A DNA stretch of 64,000 nt from Anaerolineae bacterium (lineage in GTDB: Bacteria; Chloroflexota; Anaerolineae; Aggregatilineales; Aggregatilineaceae). Positions 55,966 to 64,000 of the stretch are shown one piece after another. How positions within the stretch are numbered: position 1 is the first letter of the stretch; each line of letters starts with the position of its first letter. Under the pieces are notes generated by a model. It did not search any database. It saw nothing but the letters and a program-made list of their open reading frames with translations, and was not told the DNA's origin. The position numbers were made by a program, and so were the translations under genes. The stretch is from assembly GCA_027494015.1 (NCBI GenBank), contig JAOSJP010000038.1, positions 153,904 to 217,903 on the forward strand. The letters are read 5' to 3'.

Positions 55966-56046
55966 GGGCGTTCGTTTCAGGGCCGGGGGATCATTCAGAG
56001 TCGTTTGGTTGCCATCCTCCAGGTCGAAGGACAGGAGTAGTTGGGC

Positions 56047-57021
56047 ATGGCGAGCATGAGACGCATCGCAGTATTGACCGGTGGCGGTGACGCGCCAGGC
56101 ATGAACCCGGCGATTCGTGCGGTGGTGCGCACGGCGGCTGCTGCCGGCGTGGAAGTGTATGGCATCCGGCAGGCGTACACTGGACTGCTGACCGGCGATT
56201 TCGAGCGCCTGACTTCGCGCGACGTGAGCGGGATCATCGGGCGCGGCGGCACCATCCTGCAAACGGCGCGCAACCTCGAATTCAAGACCGTCCAGGGCCA
56301 GAAGCGCGGCCTGCGCCGCCTGAACGAGCACGAGATGGATGGGCTGGTGGTCATCGGCGGCGACGGTAGCCTGCGCGGAGCGCTGGCCCTGCACGAGCTG
56401 GGCTTCCCGGTGGTGGGCATCCCTGGCACGATTGACAACGACATCTGGGGCACCAATATGGCGGTGGGCACCGACACGGCCCTCAACACGATCCTGGACG
56501 CCGTTGACAAGCTGCGTGACACGGCGGCGAGCCACGAACGCTGCTTCTTGCTGGAAGTGATGGGGCGCAACTGCGGCTATCTGGCGCTGATGGGGGGCAT
56601 CCTGGGCGGCGCTGAGTTCGTCATGATCCCGGAGCATCCTACGACGCTGGAAGAGATCGGCAAGGTGTTGGAGAGCGCCTACATGCGTGGCAAGAGTCAC
56701 GCGATGGGCGTCATCGCCGAGGGGGCCACGCCCAAGATTAACGAGGTGGCCGAGTATCTTTCGCAGCACGAGGTCGGCTTCGAGGTGCGCATCACCGTGC
56801 TGGGGCACGTGGTGCGCGGCGGCGGCCCCGGCGCATTCGACCGCCTGTTGGCGACGCGCCTGGGGGTGAAGGCGGTCGAGCTGCTGCTCGCTGGGGAGTC
56901 GGGGATCATGGTGGGGCTGCACGGGCGCAACATCGGCACGGTCAGCCTGGCCGATGCCACAACCAAGCAGCGTGCTCTCTCAGAGGAATACATCTCGATG
57001 GCCGAGATACTGGCCAAATGA
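56047..57021 (+). CDS. pfkA: 6-phosphofructokinase, ATP-type
   Basis: Glycolytic phosphofructokinase of 324 residues. The N-terminal MRRIAVLTGGGDAPGMNPAI is the group A PFK start. The phosphoryl-donor motif is GGDGSLRGA with Gly, and GIPGTIDNDI has Gly instead of Lys, both typical of ATP-dependent enzymes. The catalytic Asp lies in TIDND and the sugar-phosphate site in LEVMGRNCGYLA and IPEHP. AGGAG precedes ATG 56047; ATG 56056 is an alternative. A PPi-type paralogue lies 197 bp downstream. Confidence 0.93.
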   Translation: MASMRRIAVLTGGGDAPGMNPAIRAVVRTAAAAGVEVYGIRQAYTGLLTGDFERLTSRDVSGIIGRGGTILQTARNLEFKTVQGQKRGLRRLNEHEMDGLVVIGGDGSLRGALALHELGFPVVGIPGTIDNDIWGTNMAVGTDTALNTILDAVDKLRDTAASHERCFLLEVMGRNCGYLALMGGILGGAEFVMIPEHPTTLEEIGKVLESAYMRGKSHAMGVIAEGATPKINEVAEYLSQHEVGFEVRITVLGHVVRGGGPGAFDRLLATRLGVKAVELLLAGESGIMVGLHGRNIGTVSLADATTKQRALSEEYISMAEILAK

Positions 57022-57103
57022 TGCGCTGTCGCCAGGTCGTGCCTATTGTGGCGCACCTGCGCCCTGATTCGTGAGTTTTGTCAAACGCGCGGTGCCCGTT
57101 GGC

Positions 57104-57112
57104 TGTTATAAT
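57104..57112 (+). promoter_or_regulatory. Extended -10 promoter for the PPi-type phosphofructokinase
   Basis: TGTTATAAT, a perfect TGn extended -10, about 107 bp before the ATG at 57219. It suggests the second kinase gene is transcribed separately from pfkA. Confidence 0.5.
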
Positions 57113-57218
57113 CAAGGGGGTGTGCGTGCTCCGCATGCCCCTTTGTCATGGATACCAGGCACCTCACTCCCCATGGGTGCCTGAGCCTGTAAGCAGTTTT
57201 GAGGACTGGAGGAGAACG

Positions 57219-58397
57219 ATGTTGCGCATAGGTGTGCTCACCGGCGGCGGCGATGTCCCCGGCCTGAACCCGTGCATCAAGCAGATCGTGTACCGCGCGG
57301 AAGACGCCGGTCACGAGATTTTCGGCATCCGGCGCGGCTGGGCCGGCCTGCTGGACTTCGTCATTGACGAGAAGAACAAAGAACAGCGCGAGAAGTGGGT
57401 GATGCCGCTCAACAAGCAGCGCGTGCGCACGGTGGATCGCACCGGCGGCACGTTCCTACACACCTCGCGCACGAACCCCGGCAACGTGCTTGCCGATGGC
57501 ATCCCCGCGCACCTGCAGGGCATGGAAGTCCGCAAGCACACGGACAAGCGCGGTCGCGAGGTCTACGACTACACGGAGCATGTGCTGAAGGTGCTGGAGC
57601 ACCTGGGCATTGACGTGCTGATCCCCATCGGCGGCGACGACACACTCGGCTATGGCGAGCGGATGCACCGCGAAGGGATGAAGGTGGTCGCCATTCCCAA
57701 GACGATGGATAACGACGTTTACGGCACGGACTACTGCATCGGCTTCAGCACTGCCGTGACGCGCTCGGTAGAGTTCATCCACAACCTGCGCACGAGCGCC
57801 GGGTCGCACGAGCGTGTCGCCGTGGTCGAGCTATTCGGGCGCAACTCCGGCGAGACATCGCTGATCGCGGCCTACCTGGCCGGCGTGGACCGCGCGATCA
57901 TTTCCGAGGTACCGTTCGATGTGCACCGCCTGGCCAGCTTGCTTGTCGCGGACAAGAAGGAGAATCCCAGCAACTACGCCATGCTGACCATCTCCGAAGG
58001 CGCGCGCCTGGTCGAGGGCGAGGTGATCGAGACCGGCGAGGCCGACGCCTACGGCCACAAGAAGCTGGGTGGCATCGGCCAGATCACCGGCGCGCTGCTC
58101 AGGGACATCACCGGCCAGAACATCATCTACCAGCAGGTGGCCTACCTGATGCGCTCCGGCGCGCCGGACTCGCTCGACCTGATGGTGGCGGCCAACTACG
58201 CGCAGATGGCCATGAGCCTGGTGGAGCAGGGGCGCTTTGGGCGCATGGTGGCCCTGCAGCGCGGCCTGTACACCGACATCAACATGAGCACGCTCATGCA
58301 GGGCGTCAAGCGCGTCAACGTGGCCGAGCTGTACGATGTGGAGCAGTACCGCCCGAAGGTGCGTCACGTCTTCGGGATGCCCATGTTCCTGATGTAG
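57219..58397 (+). CDS. Phosphofructokinase, pyrophosphate-type
   Basis: A 392-residue group A phosphofructokinase. The donor-site motif is [10 protein letters not shown] (Asp in place of Gly) and the next motif is [13 protein letters not shown] (Lys in place of Gly). These two residues are the known signature of pyrophosphate-dependent enzymes, which work reversibly. Other conserved parts are [20 protein letters not shown] and [21 protein letters not shown] precedes the ATG. A strong rho-independent terminator follows at 58418-58446. Confidence 0.92.
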   Translation: MLRIGVLTGGGDVPGLNPCIKQIVYRAEDAGHEIFGIRRGWAGLLDFVIDEKNKEQREKWVMPLNKQRVRTVDRTGGTFLHTSRTNPGNVLADGIPAHLQGMEVRKHTDKRGREVYDYTEHVLKVLEHLGIDVLIPIGGDDTLGYGERMHREGMKVVAIPKTMDNDVYGTDYCIGFSTAVTRSVEFIHNLRTSAGSHERVAVVELFGRNSGETSLIAAYLAGVDRAIISEVPFDVHRLASLLVADKKENPSNYAMLTISEGARLVEGEVIETGEADAYGHKKLGGIGQITGALLRDITGQNIIYQQVAYLMRSGAPDSLDLMVAANYAQMAMSLVEQGRFGRMVALQRGLYTDINMSTLMQGVKRVNVAELYDVEQYRPKVRHVFGMPMFLM

Positions 58398-58417
58398 TGA
58401 CAGCAACGATGAGCGCG

Positions 58418-58446
58418 AAGAGGGCGGCCCAGGCTGCCCTCTTTTG
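58418..58446 (+). terminator. Rho-independent terminator after the PPi-type phosphofructokinase
   Basis: AAGAGGGCGGC, loop CCAG, GCTGCCCTCTTTTG: a 10-bp GC-rich stem followed by T residues, 20 bp after the stop codon. Confidence 0.85.
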
Positions 58447-58469
58447 TGTTGGGGCGGCGGCTGTGTGTC

Positions 58470-59190
58470 TTGAGGCCGAGCGGGGGTGAGGTCAAGCAGG
58501 GCGCAGCAGAGCAGCACCCCTACCTGACGGGTTTTGCCCACATCCAGCGCAGACCTCACCCCCAGCCTCGCTGCGCTGGCTTGCCCCTCTCCGTTGACGG
58601 AGAGGGGCGGCGGCGGCGGCGCGCCAGCGCCGAGCGGGGGTGCCACATCCAGCGCAGCCTCACCCCCAGCCTCGCCGGGGGGGCGCGCCAGCGCCGAGAA
58701 GCAGCAGCGCCCCTACCTGACAGGTTTTGCCCACATCCAGCGCAGACCTCACCCCCAGCCTCGCCCTGCTCGGCTTGCCCCCTCTCCGTTGACGGAGAGG
58801 GGGCGGCGAGGCGCGCCAGCGCCGAGCGGGGGTGAGGTAAAGCGGGGCGCAGCAGAACAGCGCCCCTACCTGACAGGTTTTGCCCACATCCAGCGCAGAC
58901 CTCACCCCCAGCCTCGCTGCGCTCGGCTTGCCCCCTCTCCGTCAACGGAGAGGGGGCGGCGAGGCGCGTCAGCGCCGAGCGGGGGTGAGGTAAAGCAAGG
59001 CGCAGCAGAGCAGCCCCCCTACCTGGCGGGTTTTGCCCACATCCAGCGCAGACCTCACCCCCAGCCTCGCCCTGCTCGGCTTGCCCCCTCTCCGTTGACG
59101 GAGAGGGGGCGGCGAGGCGCGTCAGCGCCGAGCAGGGGTGAGGTCAACCAGGGCGCAGCAGAGCAGCGCCCCTACCTGACAGGTTTTGCA
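58470..59190. repeat. Tandem array of a 153-bp A+F repeat unit
   Basis: Each unit is palindrome A, then TAAAGC, element F (GGCGCAGCAGAGCAGCGCCC), CCTACCTGACAGGTTTTGCC and the linker CACATCCAGCGCAGA. GTTTTGC begins at 58531, 58724, 58877, 59030 and 59183: three exact 153-bp steps, preceded by one 193-bp step that carries an extra partial A. Open frames across it arise because 153 is a multiple of three. It makes up most of the 870-bp gap between the phosphofructokinase and AIM24 genes. Confidence 0.92.
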
Positions 59191-59269
59191 ACGCATCCGA
59201 CTATTGCGCCACCCCGGAACGGGATACAATTCTGGTTATCAGCCAGAGTAGATACAGGAGCGGCACGGC

Positions 59270-60001
59270 ATGGAATACACCATCAACGGGACGGTCATGC
59301 AGTCGCTTGAAATTCGCCTGCAGCGCGGCGAAGCCATTTTCACGGAGTCCGGGGGCATGGCCTGGATGAGCGACGGCATTGACATGAAGACCAGCGGGCG
59401 CGGCGGCATCGGCAAGTCGCTGGGACGGGTGCTCTCCGGCGAGAGCCTGTTCATGACCACGTACACCTGTGCCGCGCCCGAAGGCGTGATCACCTTCACG
59501 CCCGAAGCGCCGGGCAAGATCATCCCGCTGCAACTGCGGGCGGGCTACTCGATGATCTGCCAGAAAGACGCTTTCATGTGCGCCGAGGACGATGTTGAGC
59601 TGACCATGCACTTCCGCAAGCGGCTGGGCACGGGGCTGTTCGGCGGGGAGGGCTTCATCTTGCAGAAGCTGACCGGGCCGGGCACGGCGTTCGTCGAGAT
59701 CATCGGCGAGCTGATACTGGTCGAGTTGCAGGCCGGCGAGCGGTTGAAGATCGATCCCGGCCATATTGCCATGTACGAGCCGACCTGCGATTACGACATC
59801 ACCATGGTGAAGGGAGTGATGAACTGGCTGGGCGGGGGCGAAGGGCTGTTCCTGGCGACGATCACCGGGCCGGGCAAGGTCTGGCTGCAAACCATGCCGC
59901 TGAGCAACCTGGCCCGCAAGCTGGCCGCGTCGCTGGGCGCGCAGAGCAAAGGCTCGCGCACGCCCGGCAAATCGGGAGATGTGCTGGGCATGTTCAAGTG
60001 A
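59270..60001 (+). CDS. AIM24/TIGR00266 family protein, copy 1
   Basis: A 243-residue protein of the AIM24-like family, a beta-rich fold of unknown biochemical role. Family features are the N-terminal EYTINGTVMQSLEIRLQRGE, ESGGMAWMSDGIDMKTSGRG, GEGFILQKLTGPGTAFVEI, and C-terminal GLFLATITGPGKVWLQTMPL. It has no signal peptide. It is followed 53 bp later by a close paralogue, which lacks this copy's 18-residue basic extension (SLGAQSKGSRTPGKSGD). Probably one transcript. Confidence 0.9.
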   Translation: MEYTINGTVMQSLEIRLQRGEAIFTESGGMAWMSDGIDMKTSGRGGIGKSLGRVLSGESLFMTTYTCAAPEGVITFTPEAPGKIIPLQLRAGYSMICQKDAFMCAEDDVELTMHFRKRLGTGLFGGEGFILQKLTGPGTAFVEIIGELILVELQAGERLKIDPGHIAMYEPTCDYDITMVKGVMNWLGGGEGLFLATITGPGKVWLQTMPLSNLARKLAASLGAQSKGSRTPGKSGDVLGMFK

Positions 60002-60054
60002 AACGCTCGCCTGCTGCGGCGGGCGAAGCGTTGGAGCCACGAGGAGGCTGAACG

Positions 60055-60732
60055 ATGGAGTACACCATTCACGGCACAGTCATGCAGGCGCTCGAGATCC
60101 GGCTCAGCCAGGGCGAGGCGATCTACACGGAGTCCGGGGGCATGGCCTGGATGAGCGACGGCATTGACATGAAGACCAGCGGGCGCGGCGGCATCAGCAA
60201 GTCGCTGGGGCGGGTGCTCGCTGGCGAAAGCCTGTTCATGACCACCTACACCTGCACCGCGCCGCAGGGCGTGATCACCTTCACGCCGGAGAGTCCTGGC
60301 AAAGTGGTCCCGCTCAATCTGAAAGCCGGGCACAGCATCATCTGCCAGAAAGACGCTTTCATGTGCGCCGAGGACGATGTTGAGCTGGCGATGCACTTCC
60401 GCAAGCGGCTGGGCACGGGGCTGTTCGGCGGGGAGGGGTTCATCCTGCAGAAGCTGACCGGGCCGGGCACGGCGTTTGTCGAGATCGCCGGCGAGATGCA
60501 GCTTTATGAACTGAAGGCGGGCGAGCGGCTGAAGATCGATCCGGGGCACATCGCCATGTACGAGCCGACCTGTGACTACGACCTCACCATGATCAAGGGG
60601 GTGATGAACTGGCTGGGCGGCGGCGAGGGGCTGTTCCTGGCGACGATCACCGGGCCGGGCAAGGTCTGGCTGCAAACCATGCCGCTAAGCAACCTGGCCA
60701 GCAAGCTGCGCGGGTATATGGCGAAGAGCTGA
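60055..60732 (+). CDS. AIM24/TIGR00266 family protein, copy 2
   Basis: A 225-residue paralogue of the preceding gene, nearly identical over long stretches (ESGGMAWMSDGIDMKTSGRG, CQKDAFMCAEDDVEL, MHFRKRLGTGLFGGEGFILQ). Differences cluster in the middle (GEMQLYELKAGERLKIDPGH) and at the C-terminus (SKLRGYMAKS). GAGGAGG lies upstream of the ATG. Tandem duplication with later divergence is the simplest reading; the proteins may form hetero-oligomers. Confidence 0.9.
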   Translation: MEYTIHGTVMQALEIRLSQGEAIYTESGGMAWMSDGIDMKTSGRGGISKSLGRVLAGESLFMTTYTCTAPQGVITFTPESPGKVVPLNLKAGHSIICQKDAFMCAEDDVELAMHFRKRLGTGLFGGEGFILQKLTGPGTAFVEIAGEMQLYELKAGERLKIDPGHIAMYEPTCDYDLTMIKGVMNWLGGGEGLFLATITGPGKVWLQTMPLSNLASKLRGYMAKS

Positions 60733-60833
60733 CCAGGGTGCGGCAGAGCAGCGGGTGCAGCAGAGCAGCACCCCTACGCGCCATCGCCGCTCCGGCAGGC
60801 CGTGTGCCGCCGGGGAACACTGGCGTATGAACA

Positions 60834-60867
60834 GGACTTCCGAAGTCGTCGCGGACTTCGGAAGTCC
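60834..60867. repeat. Hairpin repeat, family B
   Basis: GGACTTCCGAAGTC, loop, GACTTCGGAAGTCC. It sits between the convergent AIM24 and YbaK genes and could act as a bidirectional transcription barrier, but T-runs are absent. Confidence 0.6.
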
Positions 60868-60905
60868 GTCTTTGAGAGCAGATCGCGCGGGGCGCGGCGG
60901 TGCTG

Positions 60906-61414
60906 CTACTCGCTGGCCGCGGCTTCGGCGTCCGACGCGCTGAGCGTCAGCAGCTTGGCGTTGAGCGCGCGCACCAGGTCGTCCACCTTCACCTGCACAG
61001 TGACGCCGCGCTGCCCGGCGTTGACCAGAATAGTCTCGTGCTGCCTGGCCGCATCGTCCAGGTAGACGCCCCACCGCTTGTGAGTGAGGGCCAGCGCGCC
61101 GATTCCGCCGGTGCGCAGGCCGGTGGCCATCTCCGCGCCGCGCCTGGTGGGCATGGTCGCTTTCTTCTGCCCGATGGATTTGGCGAAGCGCTTGAGATCA
61201 AGCTCCTGGTCGGCGGCGATCATGACCAGGGCGTGCTCGTTGTCCTTGAGCTGCACGACGAGCGTCTTATAGACCTGAGACGGGGGAAGCCCATCGCCTG
61301 GGCCGCGCCGATCCCGTCGGTGATGCCCTCGTCATAGGTGTGGGTTTCGTAGGTTGCGCCATGCGCCTCCAGGAAGCGCATCGCATTGAGCTTCTTGATC
61401 TCTGGTGCCGTCAT
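60906..61414 (-). pseudogene. YbaK/EbsC-type Cys-tRNA(Pro) deacylase, frameshifted
   Basis: The family hydrolyses mischarged aminoacyl-tRNA. From ATG 61414: MTAPEIKKLNAMRFLEAHGA and THTYDEGITDGIGAAQAMGF. A one-base shift at a C-run near 61287-61293 is then needed to continue with VYKTLVVQLKDNEHALVMIA, DLKRFAKSIGQKKATMPTRR and TGLRTGGIGALA. The typical GGIGALA and KKATMP motifs are present, so the intact gene would be about 169 residues and functional. The homopolymer location makes a sequence error plausible. Confidence 0.8.
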
Positions 61415-61437
61415 GAGCGTTCTCCCTCTGCGAAGGA

Positions 61438-61662
61438 TCAGCGGTGCGCCTGGGAAACGGACTCGCCCAGGTAGCCGATCACCCTGCCGCGCACGTCCAG
61501 CAGAGCGTCGCGGTTGATGATCCAGTGCCGGTTGCCATGCAAATCATAGACGGTACGCCCGCGCACGACCCCTGTCAGGTTGCCGTTGAGATCATAGAGG
61601 CGTGTGCCTTCCACGTACCCGAACGCTTCTCCGTCCCGGCTGTAAATGCCTCGTGTGGACAT
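61438..61662 (-). CDS. Small beta-repeat protein, unknown
   Basis: A 74-residue protein made of about four similar short strands: IYSRDGEAFGYVEG, LYDLNGNLTGVVRG, VYDLHGNRHWIIN and LLDVRGRVIGYLGE. Each has the pattern hydrophobic-Tyr-Asp-x-x-Gly followed by Gly-x-hydrophobic, which suggests a symmetrical four-fold beta structure. It lies 23 bp upstream of the YbaK gene on the same strand. Confidence 0.7.
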   Translation of the reverse strand: MSTRGIYSRDGEAFGYVEGTRLYDLNGNLTGVVRGRTVYDLHGNRHWIINRDALLDVRGRVIGYLGESVSQAHR

Positions 61663-61865
61663 GTCTCACTCCCTTCTATCTCTGTGCAACGTCCGCCTTC
61701 GATACCAGGGTGAGGACGGGGGCCGCAGCCCCGCCGTGTGGCTGCTCATGCACCACGCGGGTGTGCCGCCCAGCTTTGCGGCCTGACTCCTATTATAGCA
61801 GGAAGCGGGGGGTTGCGGCGGGCATGTCGCCGGTGGGGGCCTGCTCCAGACCTGCCAAGCGCCGG

Positions 61866-61995
61866 GGTGTGTGCAAAGGTTGTCAGTGACTCGCTTGACG
61901 CCGGGTAGGGTAAAGCTCCGTAGGGGCGTATCGCCATACGCCCCTACGGGGACGCAGCAGAGCAGCACCCCTGCCTGACAGGTTTTGCACGCACC
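61866..61995. mobile_element. Family K element carrying hairpin E
   Basis: Ends GGTGTGTGCAAAGGTTGTCA and TTTTGCACGCACC. Inside is hairpin E (61920-61947, GTAGGGGCGTATCGCC plus complement) and half of F, but no palindrome A. The rest of the gap from 61663 shows no further feature. Confidence 0.7.
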
Positions 61996-62010
61996 CAAGC
62001 GCCCCACCGG

Positions 62011-62039
62011 TTGGTTTGTGACCTGGGCCGGGCTATAAT
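62011..62039 (+). promoter_or_regulatory. Promoter giving a near-leaderless mRNA
   Basis: TTGGTT at 62011-62016, 17-bp spacer, TATAAT at 62034-62039. Transcription would begin about 62046, two bases before ATG 62048. No ribosome-binding site is possible. Confidence 0.65.
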
Positions 62040-62047
62040 GCCCGCAC

Positions 62048-62548
62048 ATGGCTGATGGAGTTCATCACCCGCGCCGGCCCTGGACTCTGTGGGCGCTCGG
62101 CCTGATTGTGATCCTCATCGGGGCCGCGAACCTGGCACTGGCGCTCGATCATGCCTGGCACGCCGGGCGTTACCGCGCGCTGGGAGTTTCCTACCCGCCA
62201 CTGCTGCGCGCGGCCCTGGCGTTGGGCTGGGCCGCGCTGCTGTTGGCGCTGGGCGCGGGGCTGGCCCGGCGCAAACGATGGGCGCGCCGTTGGCTCGTGC
62301 TCGCGCTGAGCAACTACGGCGCATCTGGCGTGTTATGGACTATTGCCTTCGCCCGCGCTGACTTCGCCCGGCAGCGCATCGCCTTTCAGGCGGTGTTGGT
62401 TGTGCTGCTGGTCGGGGCAGCGGCCTGGGTGATGCGCTGGCGGCGCGTGCGTGCCGCGTTCGAGATGCCGGGCGCTGTGTCCGGCGGCGGGCAGGGTGGG
62501 CGAATCGCGGAGAGTGAGCCTGATGGCGACGACGAATCCCAGGATTGA
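62048..62548 (+). CDS. Small multi-pass membrane protein, unknown
   Basis: A 166-residue protein with about four membrane helices ([77 protein letters not shown]) and an acidic tail ([12 protein letters not shown]). It overlaps the following carboxylase gene by 26 bp, in a different frame, so both are co-transcribed. No family is recognised. Confidence 0.75.
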   Translation: MADGVHHPRRPWTLWALGLIVILIGAANLALALDHAWHAGRYRALGVSYPPLLRAALALGWAALLLALGAGLARRKRWARRWLVLALSNYGASGVLWTIAFARADFARQRIAFQAVLVVLLVGAAAWVMRWRRVRAAFEMPGAVSGGGQGGRIAESEPDGDDESQD

Positions 62549-64000
62549 ACAGCTCAACCAGATGCGCCTGCGGAGCGCGGCAGGCGGCGGCCCGGATCGC
62601 GTGGAGAAGCAGCACAAGTCCGGCAAGCTGGCCGCCCGCGAGCGGCTCGATCTGCTGCTCGATCCGGGCAGCTTCCGCGAGATGGACGCTTTTGTGGTGC
62701 ACCGCGAGCGCAATTTCGGCATGGACGAGCCGGACAAGCAGTTCCTCGGCGATAGCGTCGTCACCGGCTGGGGGACGATCAGCGGGCGGCTGGTCTATGT
62801 CTTCTCGCAGGACTTCACGGTGATGGGCGGCTCACTGAGCGAGGTGCACGCCGGGAAGATCTGCAAGATCATGGAGATGGCCATGAAGAACGGCGCGCCG
62901 GTCATTGGCCTCAACGACTCCGGCGGGGCGCGCATTCAGGAGGGCGTGGTCAGCCTGGGCGGGTACGCCGACATCTTCCTGCGCAATACGCTGGCCAGCG
63001 GCGTGATCCCGCAGATCAGCGTGATCATGGGGCCGTGCGCGGGCGGCGCGGTCTATAGCCCGGCGCTGACCGACTTCGTGTTCATGGTCAAAGACACGTC
63101 GTACATGTTCGTCACCGGGCCGGATGTAGTGCGCGCCGTGACGCATGAGGATGTCACCTTCGAAGAGCTGGGCGGGGCCATGACCCACAACACGCTCAGC
63201 GGGGTGAGTCATGTGGCGGCCAACAGCGAAGAGGACGCGCTGTTCCTCATCCGCGAGATTCTGGGCTACATGCCGCAGAACAACATGGAAGACCCGCCCT
63301 TCGAGCCGAGCAAAGACGACCCGCTGCGCACCGAGGAGGCGCTCAACGACATCGTCCCCGACGACCCCAGCAAGCCCTACGACATCAAGGATGTGATCAG
63401 GCTGGTGGCCGACGAGGGGCGCTTTTTCGAGATTCACGAGCACTACGCGCAGAACATCGTTGTCGGATTCGCCCGGCTGGGCGGCTTCAGCGTGGGCATC
63501 GTCGCCAACCAGCCGGCGGTGCTGGCCGGCGTGCTGGACATCAAGGCCAGCGAGAAGGCGGCGCGCTTCATCCGCTTCTGCGATTGCTTCAACATCCCGG
63601 TCATCACCTTCGAGGACGTGCCCGGCTTCATGCCCGGCACCGACCAGAGAGGGCACGGCGGGATCATCCGCGCTGGGGCTAAGCTGCTCTATGCCTACTG
63701 CGAGGCGACCGTGCCCAAGATCACCGTCGTGACGCGCAAGGCGTATGGCGGGGCCTACTGCGTTATGAACAGCAAGCACATCCGCAGCGACCTCAACCTG
63801 GCCTGGCCGACGGCGGAATTGGCCGTCATGGGGCCGGACGGCGCGGTGAATATCATCTTCCGCCGCGAGTTGCTGGAGGCCGACGACCCGGCAGCGCGCA
63901 AGGCGGAGCTGGTGCAGGATTACCGCGACCGCTTCGCCAACCCCTATGTGGCGGCGGCGCGCGGCTACATTGACGACGTGATCGTGCCCTCGGAGACGCG
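62523..64000 (+). CDS. Acyl-CoA (propionyl-CoA) carboxylase carboxyltransferase beta subunit (cut by window edge)
   Basis: Transfers CO2 from carboxybiotin to propionyl- or acetyl-CoA. The frame is open from ATG 62523 to the edge (492 residues visible). Two crotonase-like halves are present: [20 protein letters not shown] with [20 protein letters not shown], and later [20 protein letters not shown] with [20 protein letters not shown]. These are typical of PccB-type enzymes. GGAGAG lies about 10 bases upstream. The start overlaps the previous gene by 26 bp. The mutase subunits and MeaB elsewhere in the window support propionyl-CoA as substrate. Confidence 0.94.
   Translation, partial: MATTNPRIEQLNQMRLRSAAGGGPDRVEKQHKSGKLAARERLDLLLDPGSFREMDAFVVHRERNFGMDEPDKQFLGDSVVTGWGTISGRLVYVFSQDFTVMGGSLSEVHAGKICKIMEMAMKNGAPVIGLNDSGGARIQEGVVSLGGYADIFLRNTLASGVIPQISVIMGPCAGGAVYSPALTDFVFMVKDTSYMFVTGPDVVRAVTHEDVTFEELGGAMTHNTLSGVSHVAANSEEDALFLIREILGYMPQNNMEDPPFEPSKDDPLRTEEALNDIVPDDPSKPYDIKDVIRLVADEGRFFEIHEHYAQNIVVGFARLGGFSVGIVANQPAVLAGVLDIKASEKAARFIRFCDCFNIPVITFEDVPGFMPGTDQRGHGGIIRAGAKLLYAYCEATVPKITVVTRKAYGGAYCVMNSKHIRSDLNLAWPTAELAVMGPDGAVNIIFRRELLEADDPAARKAELVQDYRDRFANPYVAAARGYIDDVIVPSET

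Noticed and set aside
58470..59190. Possible CRISPR array
   Set aside because: Repeat units are adjacent and nearly identical over their whole length, with no unique spacers and no cas genes nearby.
58446..59310. Open frames of 129-258 codons across the repeat array
   Set aside because: They consist of translated palindromic repeats (HPQPR, TGFAHIQRR pattern) and arise because the 153-bp unit is a multiple of three.

Overview
The window is a GC-rich bacterial chromosome segment, most consistent with a Chloroflexota (Anaerolineae-like) genome. That assignment is inference. It rests on the many multi-GAF histidine kinases, the split methylmalonyl-CoA mutase with MeaB, the KaiC-like ATPase, the many secreted propeller or lipoprotein genes, and intergenic spaces packed with short palindromic repeats. 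No rRNA, tRNA, CRISPR array, complete insertion sequence or prophage was seen.

Layout. 1-2.1 kb: minC-minD-minE (minus strand), with minE running off the left edge. 2.3-5.4 kb: a secreted propeller protein, a short-chain dehydrogenase and a CatE-like extradiol dioxygenase. 5.4-10.5 kb: dnaE, interrupted by an intein that itself carries a miniature repeat element. 10.9-14.4 kb: a frameshifted NUDIX gene, a membrane protein, an M23-like protein and a small TPR/membrane protein. 14.9-20.0 kb: a membrane protein, mutM, an MBL hydrolase, a leaderless SRAP gene and a secreted duplicated-domain protein. 20.4-24.6 kb: a compact minus-strand group of histidine kinase, two small membrane proteins, KaiC-like ATPase and winged-helix protein. 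24.7-29.9 kb: secA, meaB, the mutase B12 subunit and a Uma2 protein. 30.3-38.1 kb: a giant PDZ/multi-GAF kinase, an SH3/propeller secreted protein and the mutase large subunit. 38.2-45.4 kb: methyltransferase, DUF3298 protein, malQ plus a ROK sugar kinase, CYTH protein, WXG100-like protein and a membrane glycosyltransferase. 45.7-50.9 kb: SEC-C protein, a broken gene, tag coupled to a 7TM histidine kinase, a zinc alcohol dehydrogenase and a lipoprotein. 51.6-58.4 kb: a lytic transglycosylase, a TPR/Cys-rich membrane protein, and adjacent ATP-type and PPi-type phosphofructokinases. 58.4-64 kb: a 153-bp tandem array, two AIM24 paralogues, a frameshifted YbaK gene, small proteins, and the carboxyltransferase subunit of an acyl-CoA (propionyl-CoA) carboxylase, cut by the right edge.

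Functional threads. Propionyl-CoA to succinyl-CoA conversion is represented by the carboxylase beta subunit, both mutase subunits and the MeaB chaperone, spread over three loci. Central sugar use is represented by malQ, the ROK kinase and two phosphofructokinases. DNA upkeep is represented by dnaE, mutM, tag and the SRAP protein. Signalling is heavy, with three hybrid-domain histidine kinases and the KaiC-like operon.

The most unusual content is the repeat landscape. At least three families have terminal inverted repeats (called G, K and M below), and most G and K copies contain the same palindromic core (A). One G copy can be compared with its empty site inside this window and shows a CTAG target duplication. 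One M copy lies in frame inside the dnaE intein. There are also heptamer-phased arrays and an exact 153-bp tandem array. Three genes (NUDIX, the 46.5-kb gene, YbaK) carry single frameshifts that are either real decay or assembly errors.
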